A DNA stretch of 64,000 bases. Origin: Lactarius indigo. Taxonomy: Eukaryota > Basidiomycota > Agaricomycetes > Russulales > Russulaceae. A model generated the notes under the pieces. The model was given only the letters and a program-made list of their open reading frames with translations. It was not told the DNA's origin and made no database searches. Positions 46,005 to 56,991 of the stretch are shown piece by piece (within the stretch, counting starts at the first letter, position 1; each line of letters begins with the position of its first letter). The position numbers and the translations under genes are program-made. The DNA is taken from contig JAFKAC010000055.1 of assembly GCA_025766275.1 (NCBI GenBank), positions 1 to 64,000 on the forward strand. Direction: 5' to 3'.

Positions 46005-46990
46005 AATTATGTGGGGAATTAGAGGCTGTGCCGTACTAAAGAGACACAAATTCGACCGAAAGTTGCCCGGTGGATTCGGAAGAACAACCTCGAGGCGGTG
46101 GCTGGCCCGACACTACGGCGCACCACCTCATCTCTACTTCTACTTGGTTCCCGCCGACTGCATTGAGGCCTTCCTTTCCCACGACTCCATCACCTTGCAT
46201 GAGAACTGCAAGTGGTACCGCCTCATGGTTAATAGCACCCTAGAGTGCCCCTTACTCACGGACCATACACTCCCTCTGAGTGCAATGTCATATGGTAGCT
46301 GAAACTGACAGCCCCATCTACCAGATCCTTCGCCTCACACTGGGTCTATGTAAGGTACCAAGACCACTCAACTGAGCATTATACATGGCCCGCACTCTGA
46401 TTAATTCTCATTCTACAAGCCAGGCTTGTGGTTCAGCATGGTGCATGCCGTTCACTCAGCTCACAAGCCACGCTTGCTCGCGATGGCTCGCTCAACAAGT
46501 GATTCAAGTATTGCTGGTGGTGCGGGAATTGGGATTGCGGGTGCAGTGCGTGAGCGTGGAGGAGACAGTGCTCTTGGTGATAGGGCGACATGGCAAACCG
46601 TCCGGTCGGTTATCGGCGGCTTGTCCCGCGCCGTCGAACCCGAATTCCCTTTTGTACCAGCACCGCCATTCGTCCTCGGCCACGGCGGATCTGAACGTGT
46701 CAACGACAGCTGACTGTATTTCTCAAGGTGTTCCTTCTTCGTGACGTCTGTTTCAAATCGGACATTCTTAACGAATGCGGACAATGTATCATCAAGATCC
46801 CAGACGCGCGGAGACGAGTGCAGCAACCATGTTGTTTGTCGGCACGCTTTCGGCACATTGTATACAAAGGCAGCTTCTGGGCGCAGCAGAGGGGGGATCT
46901 ATTTGACGCACTCTCGTTCAATTTGAGGCGTGTGACTCACCGCTTTCAACCCAGCTATCATCAGAAAGAAGGTGTATCGCTTTCTAAATT
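46005..46990. repeat. Spacer blocks S1, S2 and S3, copy E (most complete)
   Basis: All three blocks are present in order between intact membrane-protein copy 5 (minus) and the intact UstYa-like gene (plus). S1 here has an open plus-strand frame of about 100 codons ending near 46302 with HENCKWYRLMVNSTLECPLL. Other copies are frameshifted, so it may be a genuine short gene only here, or chance. The interval must include both divergent promoters. Confidence 0.5.
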
Positions 46991-47213
46991 GATGATGACC
47001 ATGCGACTCGCGGCGTTTGCGAAGCCGTGGACAGATCAGGTGACCCTCCGTATCCGAGTCTCAGGCCTGTTCAAGTTTCATCTCATGGACTCGAGCATCG
47101 CGACTCGGACTCCCCTCCGTCTTCGTGCTCTTTCAATACTGGCTTTCTCTTACCATCATTCTTCCTTCCGCCCATCAGCTTGATCTAGCCCCCCGAGCGC
47201 TCTAGAGATCATC

Positions 47214-47805
47214 ATGCACCCCGGAACGAAGTACATCGCTCTGGTTTCGCTATGCCTACTTGCCAAGCTAGGTTGTATCGGCCTTCTTCGATCAGGGTTC
47301 CCATCACTCAGTCACTGTCAGTCTTTCCCTCTCCCTCGACGCATTTACTTACACTGGGCCCGGCACAGCTTACGCCGGCACGGACTACCCTCGTACCTGG
47401 GACATCGGCATTCTTCCACCCATCCTAATGAACATCGAGCCCACGAAGCACTATCAGCTCTCTGGGTACAGCGCCGATGCCGAATGGGCAGCACTCGTCC
47501 CGAACAAAGGAACCATCTATCTCGGACCACAGCATCGGCCGTTCAGCATCTCCCTGTTCCACCAGCTACGTTGTTTAGACGTAATCAGGCGCGACATCAC
47601 CGAATCGCTTCCTCCAGAGGAGAGTAAGCTGAGCCGGCACTGTCTCAACTATATGCGGCAGATGGTGCTCTGCCGCACGGACCTCGCGGTGGACCCCGTG
47701 CTGGGTAGAGAGCTCGAAGCCGAAGTTCGCGCTGAGACCAACCAGTGTGTCGACTGGAGGCGCGTGTATCAAAACCTGGAAGAGAACCAACGAGAGTACG
47801 CTTGA
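47214..47805 (+). CDS. UstYa-like DUF3328 protein, copy E (intact, 2 exons)
   Basis: Exon 1 is 47214-47316 and exon 2 47369-47805, totalling 540 nt, or 179 residues. Residues 7-25 form a hydrophobic signal-anchor (ALVSLCLLAKLGCIGLL). The luminal part has YAGTDYPRTWD, AEWAALVPNKGTIYLGP, then the two family motifs FHQLRCL and RHCLNYMRQMVLC. UstYa-family proteins act with the secretory pathway membrane and some catalyse oxidative steps, cyclisation among them, in fungal peptide natural products; whether this one does is unknown. Basidiomycete members usually read HQLRC rather than HQLHC, as here. It is the only intact copy of five in the window. The paired minus-strand membrane protein suggests a shared role. 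Confidence 0.85.
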
Positions 47806-47829
47806 TGGTGAAGTGGGTTTCCTCCTTGT

Positions 47830-48290
47830 CGCATGCGGAATGATATCGTGTCCCTGCTAAACCAGAAACGTCTAGTCGCACCGGTAGCAACTCTGCTCTG
47901 GGACCATTTCGGACAAACATTTGTTCAGCGCGCTGTAATAATCGTGGCGTTTCATGGGGTTTTGGCGATTCTGATACATCCGCCATCTATGTACGATGGC
48001 GATTGTAAATCTGTCAAGGTTTGATCGATTTGATCCACAGTACGAACCGATACCTTTTCGTAAATGGACAGCTAGCTCGTGGCATTTTGTGGCGTGATCA
48101 AAAATATCCGAGTCAGTGCCGCGGCATCATTGTACCCAGCCGGGACTGGTGGCGTCGTCTCTGTCGTTTACAAAGGCTGTTTTTCCAGACAATGCGACCA
48201 AAACTAATATGCCCATCTCTGTTCTTATCTCATGTATACCCCAGGAGCATCGACCACGATAGTTCACAACGTTCGCAGGGCGAAATTCTT
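47830..48290. repeat. Conserved downstream block S4, copy E
   Basis: Follows the UstYa-like stop and matches 871-1335 and 32370-32890. Shared cores include TTTCATGGGGTTTTGGC and GAACCGATACC. No frame is kept among all copies. Confidence 0.5.
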
Positions 48291-49064
48291 CTTCACAAAT
48301 CTGTCGGGGTGTGCTTGAGCCTGAGATGGATCTGTGTGGCTGGACTGAAGGATTGAAGACAGAGGCATCCCATATTCTTGCCCATATCCACCGGTTGATG
48401 CCCATGATCGAGCAAAGCCACGGAGCGCTCCTTCTCCTTCTCTTCAAACCTCCTGTATGTCACCACGAAATGAAAGTTTTTTTTCCCAATCAAATGCGAT
48501 ACACTCATTCTACGAAGGCCTGAGGATCACGATCATCCTACGATCCCCTGCGGAGGCTGCAGCACCTAACTTTCGATATCGTGTGAAGCCACGCGGTCAC
48601 TTGACATTCATTAGGGGCAAGTCCATTGCCATCACCTTAATAAAAATGAAATGTTGGAGCCAGCGTGGATCTTCAGGCCTTCAGGAGTGCGGTGAAGCCC
48701 GTTCCGTAACAATCCGTGCGTGCGTCCTTGGGCAAATACGAGGTGTAGAGTTCAAAAAAAAAAAAAAAAAACAAGGCGAGGAACCCAGCAGAAGATTTTT
48801 GGCTGGATTTTTCGTCCGTATGAGCGGGACAACAAAACCAATCGGAGCCTCTACCTGATCAAACCGTCTCCTCCCTGCCAGCACGATAAAATGACTCACA
48901 GAGGTGTCCTCCAGGTGGGGACTCTTCAGATGCGACGGAAACAAATACCCGAAAGAGAAAGAAAGCACCCCAGCACAGTAATTGTCGGAAATGAGAGTGT
49001 CACTACGTGTGGGGATCTTTGATGAAGGCCAGTGAGGGAAGGTATGGCTCGAAGAAAGAGCCAT
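48291..49064 (-). pseudogene. Conserved unknown block X, copy 2
   Basis: Counterpart of 43061-43928: it has FPSHLKSPHLEDTS near 48950, then an 18-base A-tract (48754-48771) that breaks the match, then FHFVVTYRRFEEK near 48480 followed by a frame change. The A-tract and frame changes suggest a decayed gene. Family not recognised. Confidence 0.35.
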
Positions 49065-51480
49065 CAGGACAGCCAGATCTCCGTCTCCTGGTCTCCATCA
49101 GAAAGCAAAAGCGGTCGCGTCGAATTGCAGTCGCCAGTTGCCTCAAAATCGCGGCTCGTGTGCGCTGCTCAAATCTTTCCATCGGGACACCATGTTACTC
49201 GCCTCGATGACATTGTGCCAAAGCACAATACTCTTATGAGAGACGAAAAGTCGTATCATAGGAAAATGGGTGTCACGTGTGTTTGTCACGTCGCCCACTG
49301 CCTTTTTTTGCGCTTCCTAGTCTCCGACAACAATTGTTAATGCATGGCACCGGTCAGCACTACCCTAACTGCCTCCTGCCTCCTGCAGCGCACTGGCGAT
49401 CATGCACATATATTCCGTACCCTGATGAAAGCTGTAAAGCGTCGTCTGACTGGGTAAGAGGCCAGAATCCCGACTTGATACATGATATGCCGATTCTTTA
49501 CTCCTTTCATTCTTTGCGTCATCCTCTGCATTTTTACTCAACAAGAAATATTCGATGGCAAACGGTGTGCGCGAACGGTGTCCTCTTCAACCCTCCAGCT
49601 CCCCTGACTTTACTTCGTTCAGCTCATGAGCGAGTTTAACGACGTCGTTCTGGTATCCAATCAAGTCATTCTGAAGATAGAGCTCTGATGCAGACGTACC
49701 CCTTTGCGTGCGATCTTCACTGCCGGGTCTCCCTCACGGGCGTTGCGTGTAATCGTATTTCCCTAATCAAGGAGACACACATCCGGCGTTTGAACCGTTT
49801 ACGTATAGGAAGCCGCGCACCTTGTTACTTTCAACCTGGGCCTGGCCCTCGGTGACGACCTCGTCGACTTTCCCCGTAATGTCGCTGCGTCCCCACTTCC
49901 ATCTGCACGAGATTAAGTTATGTCTAGGAAGAAAGTATGAGGGGTACGCACGAAACGTCTTGTCCTTTTTGGAGAGGCTCGCTCATTGTCGAAATTGCGT
50001 CGAGGTTCAGAACGTTCAGATGTGGGCGTTATGAGTGACCACCGTGATTATAGGGCATACGAGGTGCGATGAAAATACTACGTCATCGCTCGATCGCGAC
50101 GTATGTGGATGACAAATGGCATCATAGGTGCTGTCCTCTCGGGAGCAGGGTTTAGTAAGGTAGGTTCTGAAGAACTATAAGCCGTCCAGGTACGATAAAG
50201 GACGTGTATGTCTATTACATTTGTTGAAGGGCATGCTCAGCGAACACTGCACGTCCTCTTTCTTCTCAAGAATTGCGAGCTCCACCAGCTGCATCTCCAC
50301 TTTCCTCCGAAGTATCAATTATGTAGGCATCGGCAAGGCCCTTGGCCTTGGATTGCACCTTCCGTAAAAGGATAAAAGTAAAGTAAGACGGCGCGTCTCA
50401 TCGAAGCGGCGTACAATCACATGTGCAATAGATGAAGTCTAGGAATGCCGTGCGTGTTAGGAACACGCACGGCCTTCCTTGAGTCCCCAAAGGTCATCCT
50501 TGCCCTTAGCCCACGGTCACCGTACGACAGCTCCGCTCCGCCATTTCTGACGACGGAAGAGAACCAGAAGTCTTTGAAACGTTTTGGAGATATGAAGCCA
50601 AAAAGAAAGCCATTCTAGTCTCCGAGCCGCCACTCATCTCATCTCATGAATGTCTCGTGGACATCGTCGCACGGCCATCGGTACTTGCATCGGTATATAT
50701 ATCTCCACACGTCCTCACTTACAAACGGCGTGTTATCCTGGCGATAAATTACGCGAGCCCATTCCTTATCTGTCTGTCATACCCGCTTTCTGTCACCTCG
50801 ATTCTTTTGTTTGACCCGAGGGCACTTTCTTTGCATTGCGTGCAGGGCATATACTGGCGTTGCCTCAATTATTGGAAATGCCTCTACGATCCCACTCATT
50901 CCGGATGCAGCGGATGGCCCAGAACTTCATTACACATGATTTCGCATCATGTCACACTTCACCAGCCTCACTAAAGAATCTCCGTCACCGGGGGTCGTCC
51001 ACTCATGTTCGGAGACAACAATGACCTATCGCTTCTAATTTGTCCGATGCTTGACGCAGGACGTATGGTGGTTCACGTGGTGCACAACGGGGCACCGTAG
51101 GACCCTTACGAGGGTTCTTGTCAGTCCAGAGTTATGACCGCTAGCTTAAGGCGTCCCGATCTAATGCCATCGAACACTCCCGATGTTCTTCGCTTTAGTT
51201 CAGTTTTCCGGATGTGATCTCTGGAAGTGTCCAAAATTCTTTGGCTCGCTTACGTTCCTTCCCAATTCGATGCTCCACTGTGTGAGAAGAAACATGTACA
51301 CAGTGCATCGAATCGGGAAGGAGTTTCTGCTAGACGGGAATCAATCCCATTCATTACGTTATGAGCGATGCTTCGGCCAATTGGGCCAGGGGTGAGTGAA
51401 ATTCGAAGTGTCCGACTGTCGAATTGAGGCTAATAGTAGTCGGTCCTCTCTTTGAAGCACCAGTTCTTCCGATGGAAAGT
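49065..51480. other. P450 locus upstream region, partly duplicated
   Basis: No gene is supported. Part of 49270-49480 resembles 53850-54020 (a CGACAACAATTG core and a GTCGTCTGA core, in the plus strand). The region 50480-51260 resembles 54150-54800, with shared cores ACAGCTCCGC, CAAACGGCGTGTTATCCT and CTTTCTGTCACCTCGATTC. So the P450 locus upstream sequence exists twice. Confidence 0.5.
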
Positions 51481-51488
51481 AATAAAAG

Positions 51489-51494
51489 TATAAG
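51489..51494 (+). promoter_or_regulatory. TATA-like box of P450 gene 1
   Basis: TATAAG lies 57 bp before the start codon at 51551. The second P450 has TATAAG at 62738-62743, 42 bp before its start, supporting a shared core-promoter element. Confidence 0.4.
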
Positions 51495-51550
51495 AGCTGT
51501 GTCCTACTACATTTGGTGCTCGGCGCTGCTGAGCTGCTGCCACGTCTTCC

Positions 51551-53454
51551 ATGCTTATTGCCTTCGATAACCTGTCCCTTTGGGCCACTGGGGCCTCACA
51601 TCAGCACCTGATTCTCACATTTTGGATCTTAATCGGCTTTGCCGTTTTCTCGACAGCGCGTTATTTTCAGAGCCCATGGCGAAAGCTTCCACCGGGACCA
51701 CGAGGTCTCCCTCTCCTTGGAAACGTCCTGCAGTTGCGTGGCCCGCAATGGCTCACTTTCGTCAAGTGGAACCAAAAATTCGGTCGGTCACGTTTTTTTC
51801 CTCTGTCACTGCGTGGTTCTCTCTGAGTCCCTGTTTAGGCGACGTTTTCTACTTAAATGCGATGGGACAACCTATAGTCGTTCTTAACACCCAGAAGGCT
51901 GCAGCAGATCTATTGGACCGCCGTGCCGCGATCTACTCTGACCGCCCGCGCAACATCGGCGCTGCGGAAATTCTCTGCGGTGGTTTGGCCATCCCCATTC
52001 TGACTTACGGGCCATTGTGTGTCGATTTTTTCATCATTATCAACTTTTCCTGACGATTGTATAGGTGGCGTAGAATGCGCAAAGCCATCCACGAAGGTCT
52101 CAACAAGTCCTTCGAGGTCCCACAACTTAATGAAGCTATTCTACTAACCTCTGGGCTCCTCGCTCAACCCGCGATGTGGGACCAGCACATTCGTCGAACG
52201 ACTGCGTCTCTCACCATGTCTATCACATATAATACCCAACCGATAGTCTCAGAGCAGGATTCGAGGGTCAAGGCCATCAATGATTTTATGGCACGTATGT
52301 CAGCTCTTCCCGGTGCTCACTTGGTGGAATATCTTCCGTGGATGATACACATTCCGAGCAGGTGAGGCGTTTTCTGGGCGAACAGCTTAAACTCACAACG
52401 ATTACGTTGTAGGTTTGCCAAGTGGAAACGCGATGCAGAGTATTGGTGCGAGAAGGATTCGGCGATGTTTGTGAGCCTATTCAATAATGTCCGCAAGAAG
52501 CTGGTTCGTTCTAGTCTTCATGGAGCCAACACTATGGCTAACTCCGCGTCAGTTGGAAGGTATAGACCGCCCAGGTCTCGTAGGGACTTGGATTAAGGAC
52601 GCCGACCGGCATGGGCTGTCTGAACGCGAGACTGCCTGGCTCGCTGGGATGACGTAGTACGCGCATGTACTCTCTTCGGAATTAGCTTTTTGTCACTCAT
52701 AATGTATACCAGCGCGGCAGGTTCGGACACATCTGCCGCAACCATGGCGTGGTGGATGCTCGCAATGGTCACGTATCCGGACGTACAGAGACGTGCTCAA
52801 GCAGAGATCGACTCGGTAGTTGGCCGAACACGTATTTCAACATTTTCTGACTTTCAGCACCTACCCTACATCCACGCCATGGTCAAGGAAACGCTGCGAT
52901 GGCGACCCATGGGCCCTCTTGGCCTCCCACATCTCTCGACCAAGGATGACTGGTATAATGACATGTTCATTCCCAAGGGTACCACCATGATAGCCAACAT
53001 TTGGAACCTCAACCGCGACCCCACAATATATGGTGCAGACGCCGCACACTTCAATCCGACAAGATTTTTAGACGCCAACGGTGAGGTTGCCCCGTGCCCA
53101 CCTGAAACAAAGGAGGAAGGCCACGTCACGTACGGATTTAGAAGACGGGTCTGTCCAGGAAAGCACGTTGCGAACAATTCGCTCTTCATCTACATCGCGA
53201 CGATCCTCTGGGCGTGTAATATTGAACCCGGGAAGGACGAGCATGGGAATGTGATCCCGATTGACGTGGATGGATGGGTAGAGGATGGAGTTCTTGGGTG
53301 AGTGTCCTCTGGTTCTAGGAACTTCCTAACTGACTGCTAGTGCGTGGTTTCGGCTTCCGACAGTCGTCCTGTCCCGTTCAAGGCTGACATCTCACCCCGT
53401 TTTCCGGAAGCTGTCACAATGCTCGTAGGTGAGCGTGAGTTGAGCGTTCGGTAA
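51551..53454 (+). CDS. Cytochrome P450, gene 1 (complete)
   Basis: Exons 51551-51782, 51839-52016, 52065-52361, 52413-52503, 52553-52656, 52713-53297 and 53364-53454 sum to 1578 nt, or 525 residues, normal for a membrane-bound fungal P450. Motifs in order: N-terminal membrane anchor, proline-rich KLPPGPRGLPLLGN hinge, I-helix AGSDTSAATMAWW, K-helix ETLRWRP (ExxR), FNPTRFL, and heme ligand loop YGFRRRVCPGKH with its Cys. The loop has Arg where Gly is usual. The 49-nt intron 52504-52552 is inferred because the frame closes only with it. It would work on the ER membrane with a reductase partner; substrate unknown. Clearly paralogous to 62785. Confidence 0.9.
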
Positions 53455-53695
53455 CCTGAGTAAGGCGCGAGTAAACTCAGCTGTGCTAGTAACGATATGA
53501 GAGTACTGAACATTGAGTTCAACGTCGACCTATGGTCATGGTGCACCGTCCCGATTCCCCAACGAAAACAAGTGAAAATATCCAATTGAAAGCAAGAGCA
53601 CACACGTGAATGAATGCCAGGTGAGAACGGGAAGCTGATAGATGGCAAGAGCGGAATGTGGCGGCAAGCAGCCAACTGGCTTATAGAGGCACGTG

Positions 53696-54046
53696 TCAGT
53701 GACGCGCAATGGCCCAGATGGACAACCATTTGGTGCCTGGCTCACCTGAGACTGACGTACTGACAGTGAATAGCCACCAAACGTGAAACCAGTAGGTCAG
53801 ACCAAGTATCACCAAAAAAGCTATGCTCTGTTGCTCGCTGAGTTCGCCTTTTTGCGCTCTTACTGTAGCCTCTGACAACAATTGCCAAGCGGTCAGCGGT
53901 GTCTGAACAACCTCCGGCCTCATGCAGCGTTTTGGCGGCCGTGCCCATGTTTTCCGCACCCAAGTGAAAGCTGAAAAGTGTCGTCTGATCGGGTAGGAGG
54001 TCAGGATCCCGACTTGATAAGCCCAATTCCTTTCTACAAGAAACAT
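53696..54046 (-). CDS. Small hypothetical protein with one membrane helix
   Basis: A single open frame of 116 codons on the minus strand with a hydrophobic stretch (IAFLVILGLTYWFHVWWLFTV) near the C-terminus and a basic N-terminal half. A related but broken stretch lies at 49270-49480 on the other side of P450 gene 1, missing the hydrophobic end. The family is not recognised, and the frame could be a remnant of a larger gene. Confidence 0.3.
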   Translation of the reverse strand: MFLVERNWAYQVGILTSYPIRRHFSAFTWVRKTWARPPKRCMRPEVVQTPLTAWQLLSEATVRAQKGELSEQQSIAFLVILGLTYWFHVWWLFTVSTSVSGEPGTKWLSIWAIARH

Positions 54047-54149
54047 GGATTAAACGGTCTGCGTGAAGGGTTTCACACTCGTTAGCTCTCCAAGCATCAA
54101 TGAATCAACAACGAAGCCGAGGAAGGCCACGCATATTCCTCGAAGACAG

Positions 54150-54800
54150 CCCTTGTCCGAAGCTCGTGTGAGTCGCACGACAGCTCCGCCCCGCAGTTGC
54201 TAACGACGAAAGGGGGCCACGAAGTGATTGAGAAGCATTTTGGACTCAACTCGTCTCGCGAGTGTCACGTGATCGTGACGCTCGGCCATCGGTATGTATA
54301 TACACCGATTGATATCGCCGACACTTCATTTACAAACGGCGTGTTATCCTAGCGGTGAATTAAGCGAGCCCATTCCGTCATGCCTGCTTTCTGTCACCTC
54401 GATTCGCTTTTTTTTTTTTTTTTGATCTGATGGCGTTTTCTTTGCATTGCGCGCTGCGCACATGTTGGTGTTGCATCAATATGGAAATGCCTCTCGATTC
54501 CGCTCATAACGAGGTTGCCTCGGATGCGGCGGATGACAGCATCATGTCACACCTCACCAGCCTCACCAAGAATCTCCGTCACCCGGGGTCGTGTATTCAT
54601 GTTCGGAGACAACGGTGACCTATCGCTTCGAATCCGTCCAATGATTGACGAAGGACGCATGGTAATCTATGTGATGCACAACGGGGTACCGTAAGACCCT
54701 CAGGCTGACGACTCGGGATCTGGTCGATCCAGAGTTATCATTGCTATTTTAAGACGTTCCGACCGAACACTCCCCACGTTCCTCGCTTTCGTTCAGCTTT
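54150..54800. repeat. Duplicate of P450 upstream region
   Basis: Homologous to 50480-51260, which precedes P450 gene 1. An 18-base T-tract at about 54410 is unique to this copy. Homology ends near 54800. The downstream P450 partner begins only at 62785, so roughly 8 kb separates this upstream block from its gene. Confidence 0.6.
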
Positions 54801-55863
54801 CCGCTTGGTTTTCCGTATTAAGATCTGCGTAGTCTCTTCAGCCTGAGCTATGCACACCCTGGGTAGACTTGCTGCGTTCTGCCTGGTCGAACGAACGAAC
54901 GAACTCAAGGAACTACTACATCTTCCCAAGCACATCCACTTGACACAGGGATAATTTTTAGAATGCATGGCAAGATGCATGGAATGTACGTTGTAAGGCT
55001 AGCCTAAGTGCTGAGCGCTGAGCACGAAACCGCACGTGTTCGATCACCTCGGCCTCGGACTGTTTGTTCCCTTACCACATCTCTCCATTTCGCTTCCCTT
55101 TGTTCTTTCTTTTTCTTTTTTGGCTTTCTTTGCTGTCACTGCTCTGCGGACTGGGTTGTATAAGTATTTAGACCTTCTCTTGTGGCTGGAATAGAACAGT
55201 GCTCGTTCGCCCCCTTTTGATCGCTTAACTCTGCGTGATTGCCCCGGAAGCCAAACCCAAACGCGGGGACTCGAAAGACAATTTTCGCTGCCTCTACCCC
55301 CCTTCTCTTGGAGTGGAACACCTCCGTCTTCGAACTCACCCCCTTTTTAGGCCTTATTCCTCCAACAAATTCACTTTCATTCCGGTCGCCTCTGGTGGCC
55401 CATGCAGTATCAAACAGTCTCCCTCTGTCTGTGAAGCTCACTCAAATCCAGCCCATACCCCGCCTTGTTATCGTCGTCAAATCTAGTCATTTCCGATCAC
55501 CTCCTGACCATACCTTCCTTCCCTCGTTTCTTTTCGACCTTCGTCCCACCTTGGTTGTTTCACCTTTTCTGATTTCTTGCGCTAGATACTCATTGTCTGG
55601 TGTCGTTTCCCATCTCCCATCGATATCAGATCATCTCTCCCACCCTTGCTCCCACCCACCTTTAGATTGCACTTCGTCGTTCCCTTGTTTGTCCCCTTTG
55701 ATTCCCTTAGCTCCCTTTCGATTTTCCGTTGCGGTACTGCTTTCAATCCTCCTTCATTCCAATCTTCGGACTTGCCCGACCCGTTTGCCTTCCAATCTCG
55801 ACGCCTCGATTTCACATCCCCACTGCCAATTTTCACCGACCATCCCACACACACACCACGACG
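54801..55863. other. Pyrimidine-rich leader of the gag-like gene
   Basis: No other gene is supported. From about 55070 to 55860 the plus strand is C/T-rich. TTGTATAAGTATT near 55155 is a possible TATA box for the gag-like gene at 55864. I looked for a flanking long terminal repeat and found no second copy. Confidence 0.4.
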
Positions 55864-56664
55864 ATGTACCACGACGACGATGACGACCCTCACGCGCCGC
55901 ACATTGGACCGGCAGCAATGCCATCACCTCGCTCGAAGTTCGCACCTTACTTTTTGGGTTATGCAGACACGTTTGAGGACTTCTTGGAGGAGTTCGAAGG
56001 TTTGGCGTACGACTGCGAACTGACAGATCCACAGCGAGTCGACACACTCGTTCTCTATGTAGACCCCTCCTTGCATGAGCTGTGTAGGAACCTTGATGGA
56101 TCTCGTTCACACAACTGGCCCCAGTTTCGGCAATCGCTCATCAACGTCTTCGGGAGCATCACTCCGCGGCATCAGATCATGAGACGAAAATTGCGCAGCT
56201 ATATTCAAGGCTCTTCCAGAACGCGAATGTATTGCGAGGGCGACGTTTTGCAGTACTACTGGGATTTCTTGTGCTACGGTGGTCCTCTAGTCCACACGGG
56301 CCACATGTCCGAAGAAGAACGCGACGCTGCGTTTTGGTGCGGATTCCACCCTGAGGATCGTGAAGCCCTTCTGCCCCGTCTTTTCGGCAAGAATCCCTTC
56401 CAGCCAAATGACGTTCCCTTCCACTTCAAAGTTGTTTACGGCTGCGCGCGTGCAGCGTTTGCGTATGGCGATCTCCTCCCGCCTTGGTTGTACGCGAATC
56501 GGTTGGGACACTCGAACATAAAACGCGAGCACGTATCACGAGACACCCGCGATCTCCGAGAAGCGATGCGCGCTGCCGCCTCCAACACTGAGAGAATGGC
56601 CTCTCCCAATGAACCTCCTCCGCCTTCGAACTCACTTGGACCCCTCGGCGTCCTCACGACGTGA
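55864..56664 (+). CDS. Retrotransposon gag-like protein, stand-alone
   Basis: The frame is open upstream to 55729, but I choose the ATG at 55864, before a run of Asp (YHDDDDDPHAP), giving 266 residues. The body reads as a Ty3/gypsy-type gag of the basidiomycete kind: FAPYFLGYADTFEDFLEEFE, DPQRVDTLVLYVDPSLHELC, FRQSLINVFGS, then RKLRSYIQG and VLQYYWDFLCY with MSEEERDAAFWCGFHPEDRE. There is no zinc knuckle at the C-terminus and no protease, reverse transcriptase or integrase after it. No long terminal repeats were found. It is therefore either a broken element or a domesticated gag gene; the open frame favours function but does not prove it. Confidence 0.7.
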   Translation: MYHDDDDDPHAPHIGPAAMPSPRSKFAPYFLGYADTFEDFLEEFEGLAYDCELTDPQRVDTLVLYVDPSLHELCRNLDGSRSHNWPQFRQSLINVFGSITPRHQIMRRKLRSYIQGSSRTRMYCEGDVLQYYWDFLCYGGPLVHTGHMSEEERDAAFWCGFHPEDREALLPRLFGKNPFQPNDVPFHFKVVYGCARAAFAYGDLLPPWLYANRLGHSNIKREHVSRDTRDLREAMRAAASNTERMASPNEPPPPSNSLGPLGVLTT

Positions 56665-56991
56665 CCAGTGTTCAGTCGGGATCTGCTCCAAGTCGGGTCC
56701 CGTCTCTTTACCCTTCATGCTCTAACTCCTTACTGAGCAAAGTTTCAGGCATGCCCAATACCCGCGTTTCTGGACTTCCATCCTCCGATCTACAATAGCT
56801 TCGTAGCCCAGTACATACCGAACGTACCTCTTACAGATTCTCGTAGAGCATATCGAGTCCGTACCATTAAGTGATCGAATATTCAATTTAAAGCATAGTT
56901 ATCCGATTCACTGAATAGTTAGAATAATGTTATTGCCCGAGACCGATATTATGAAGGTAATAGAATCATAGGCATAATGACCGTATGCATG

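Noticed and set aside
55070..56990. A full LTR retrotransposon around the gag-like gene
   Set aside because: No pol domains follow the gag frame and no repeated flanks were found in the surrounding sequence.
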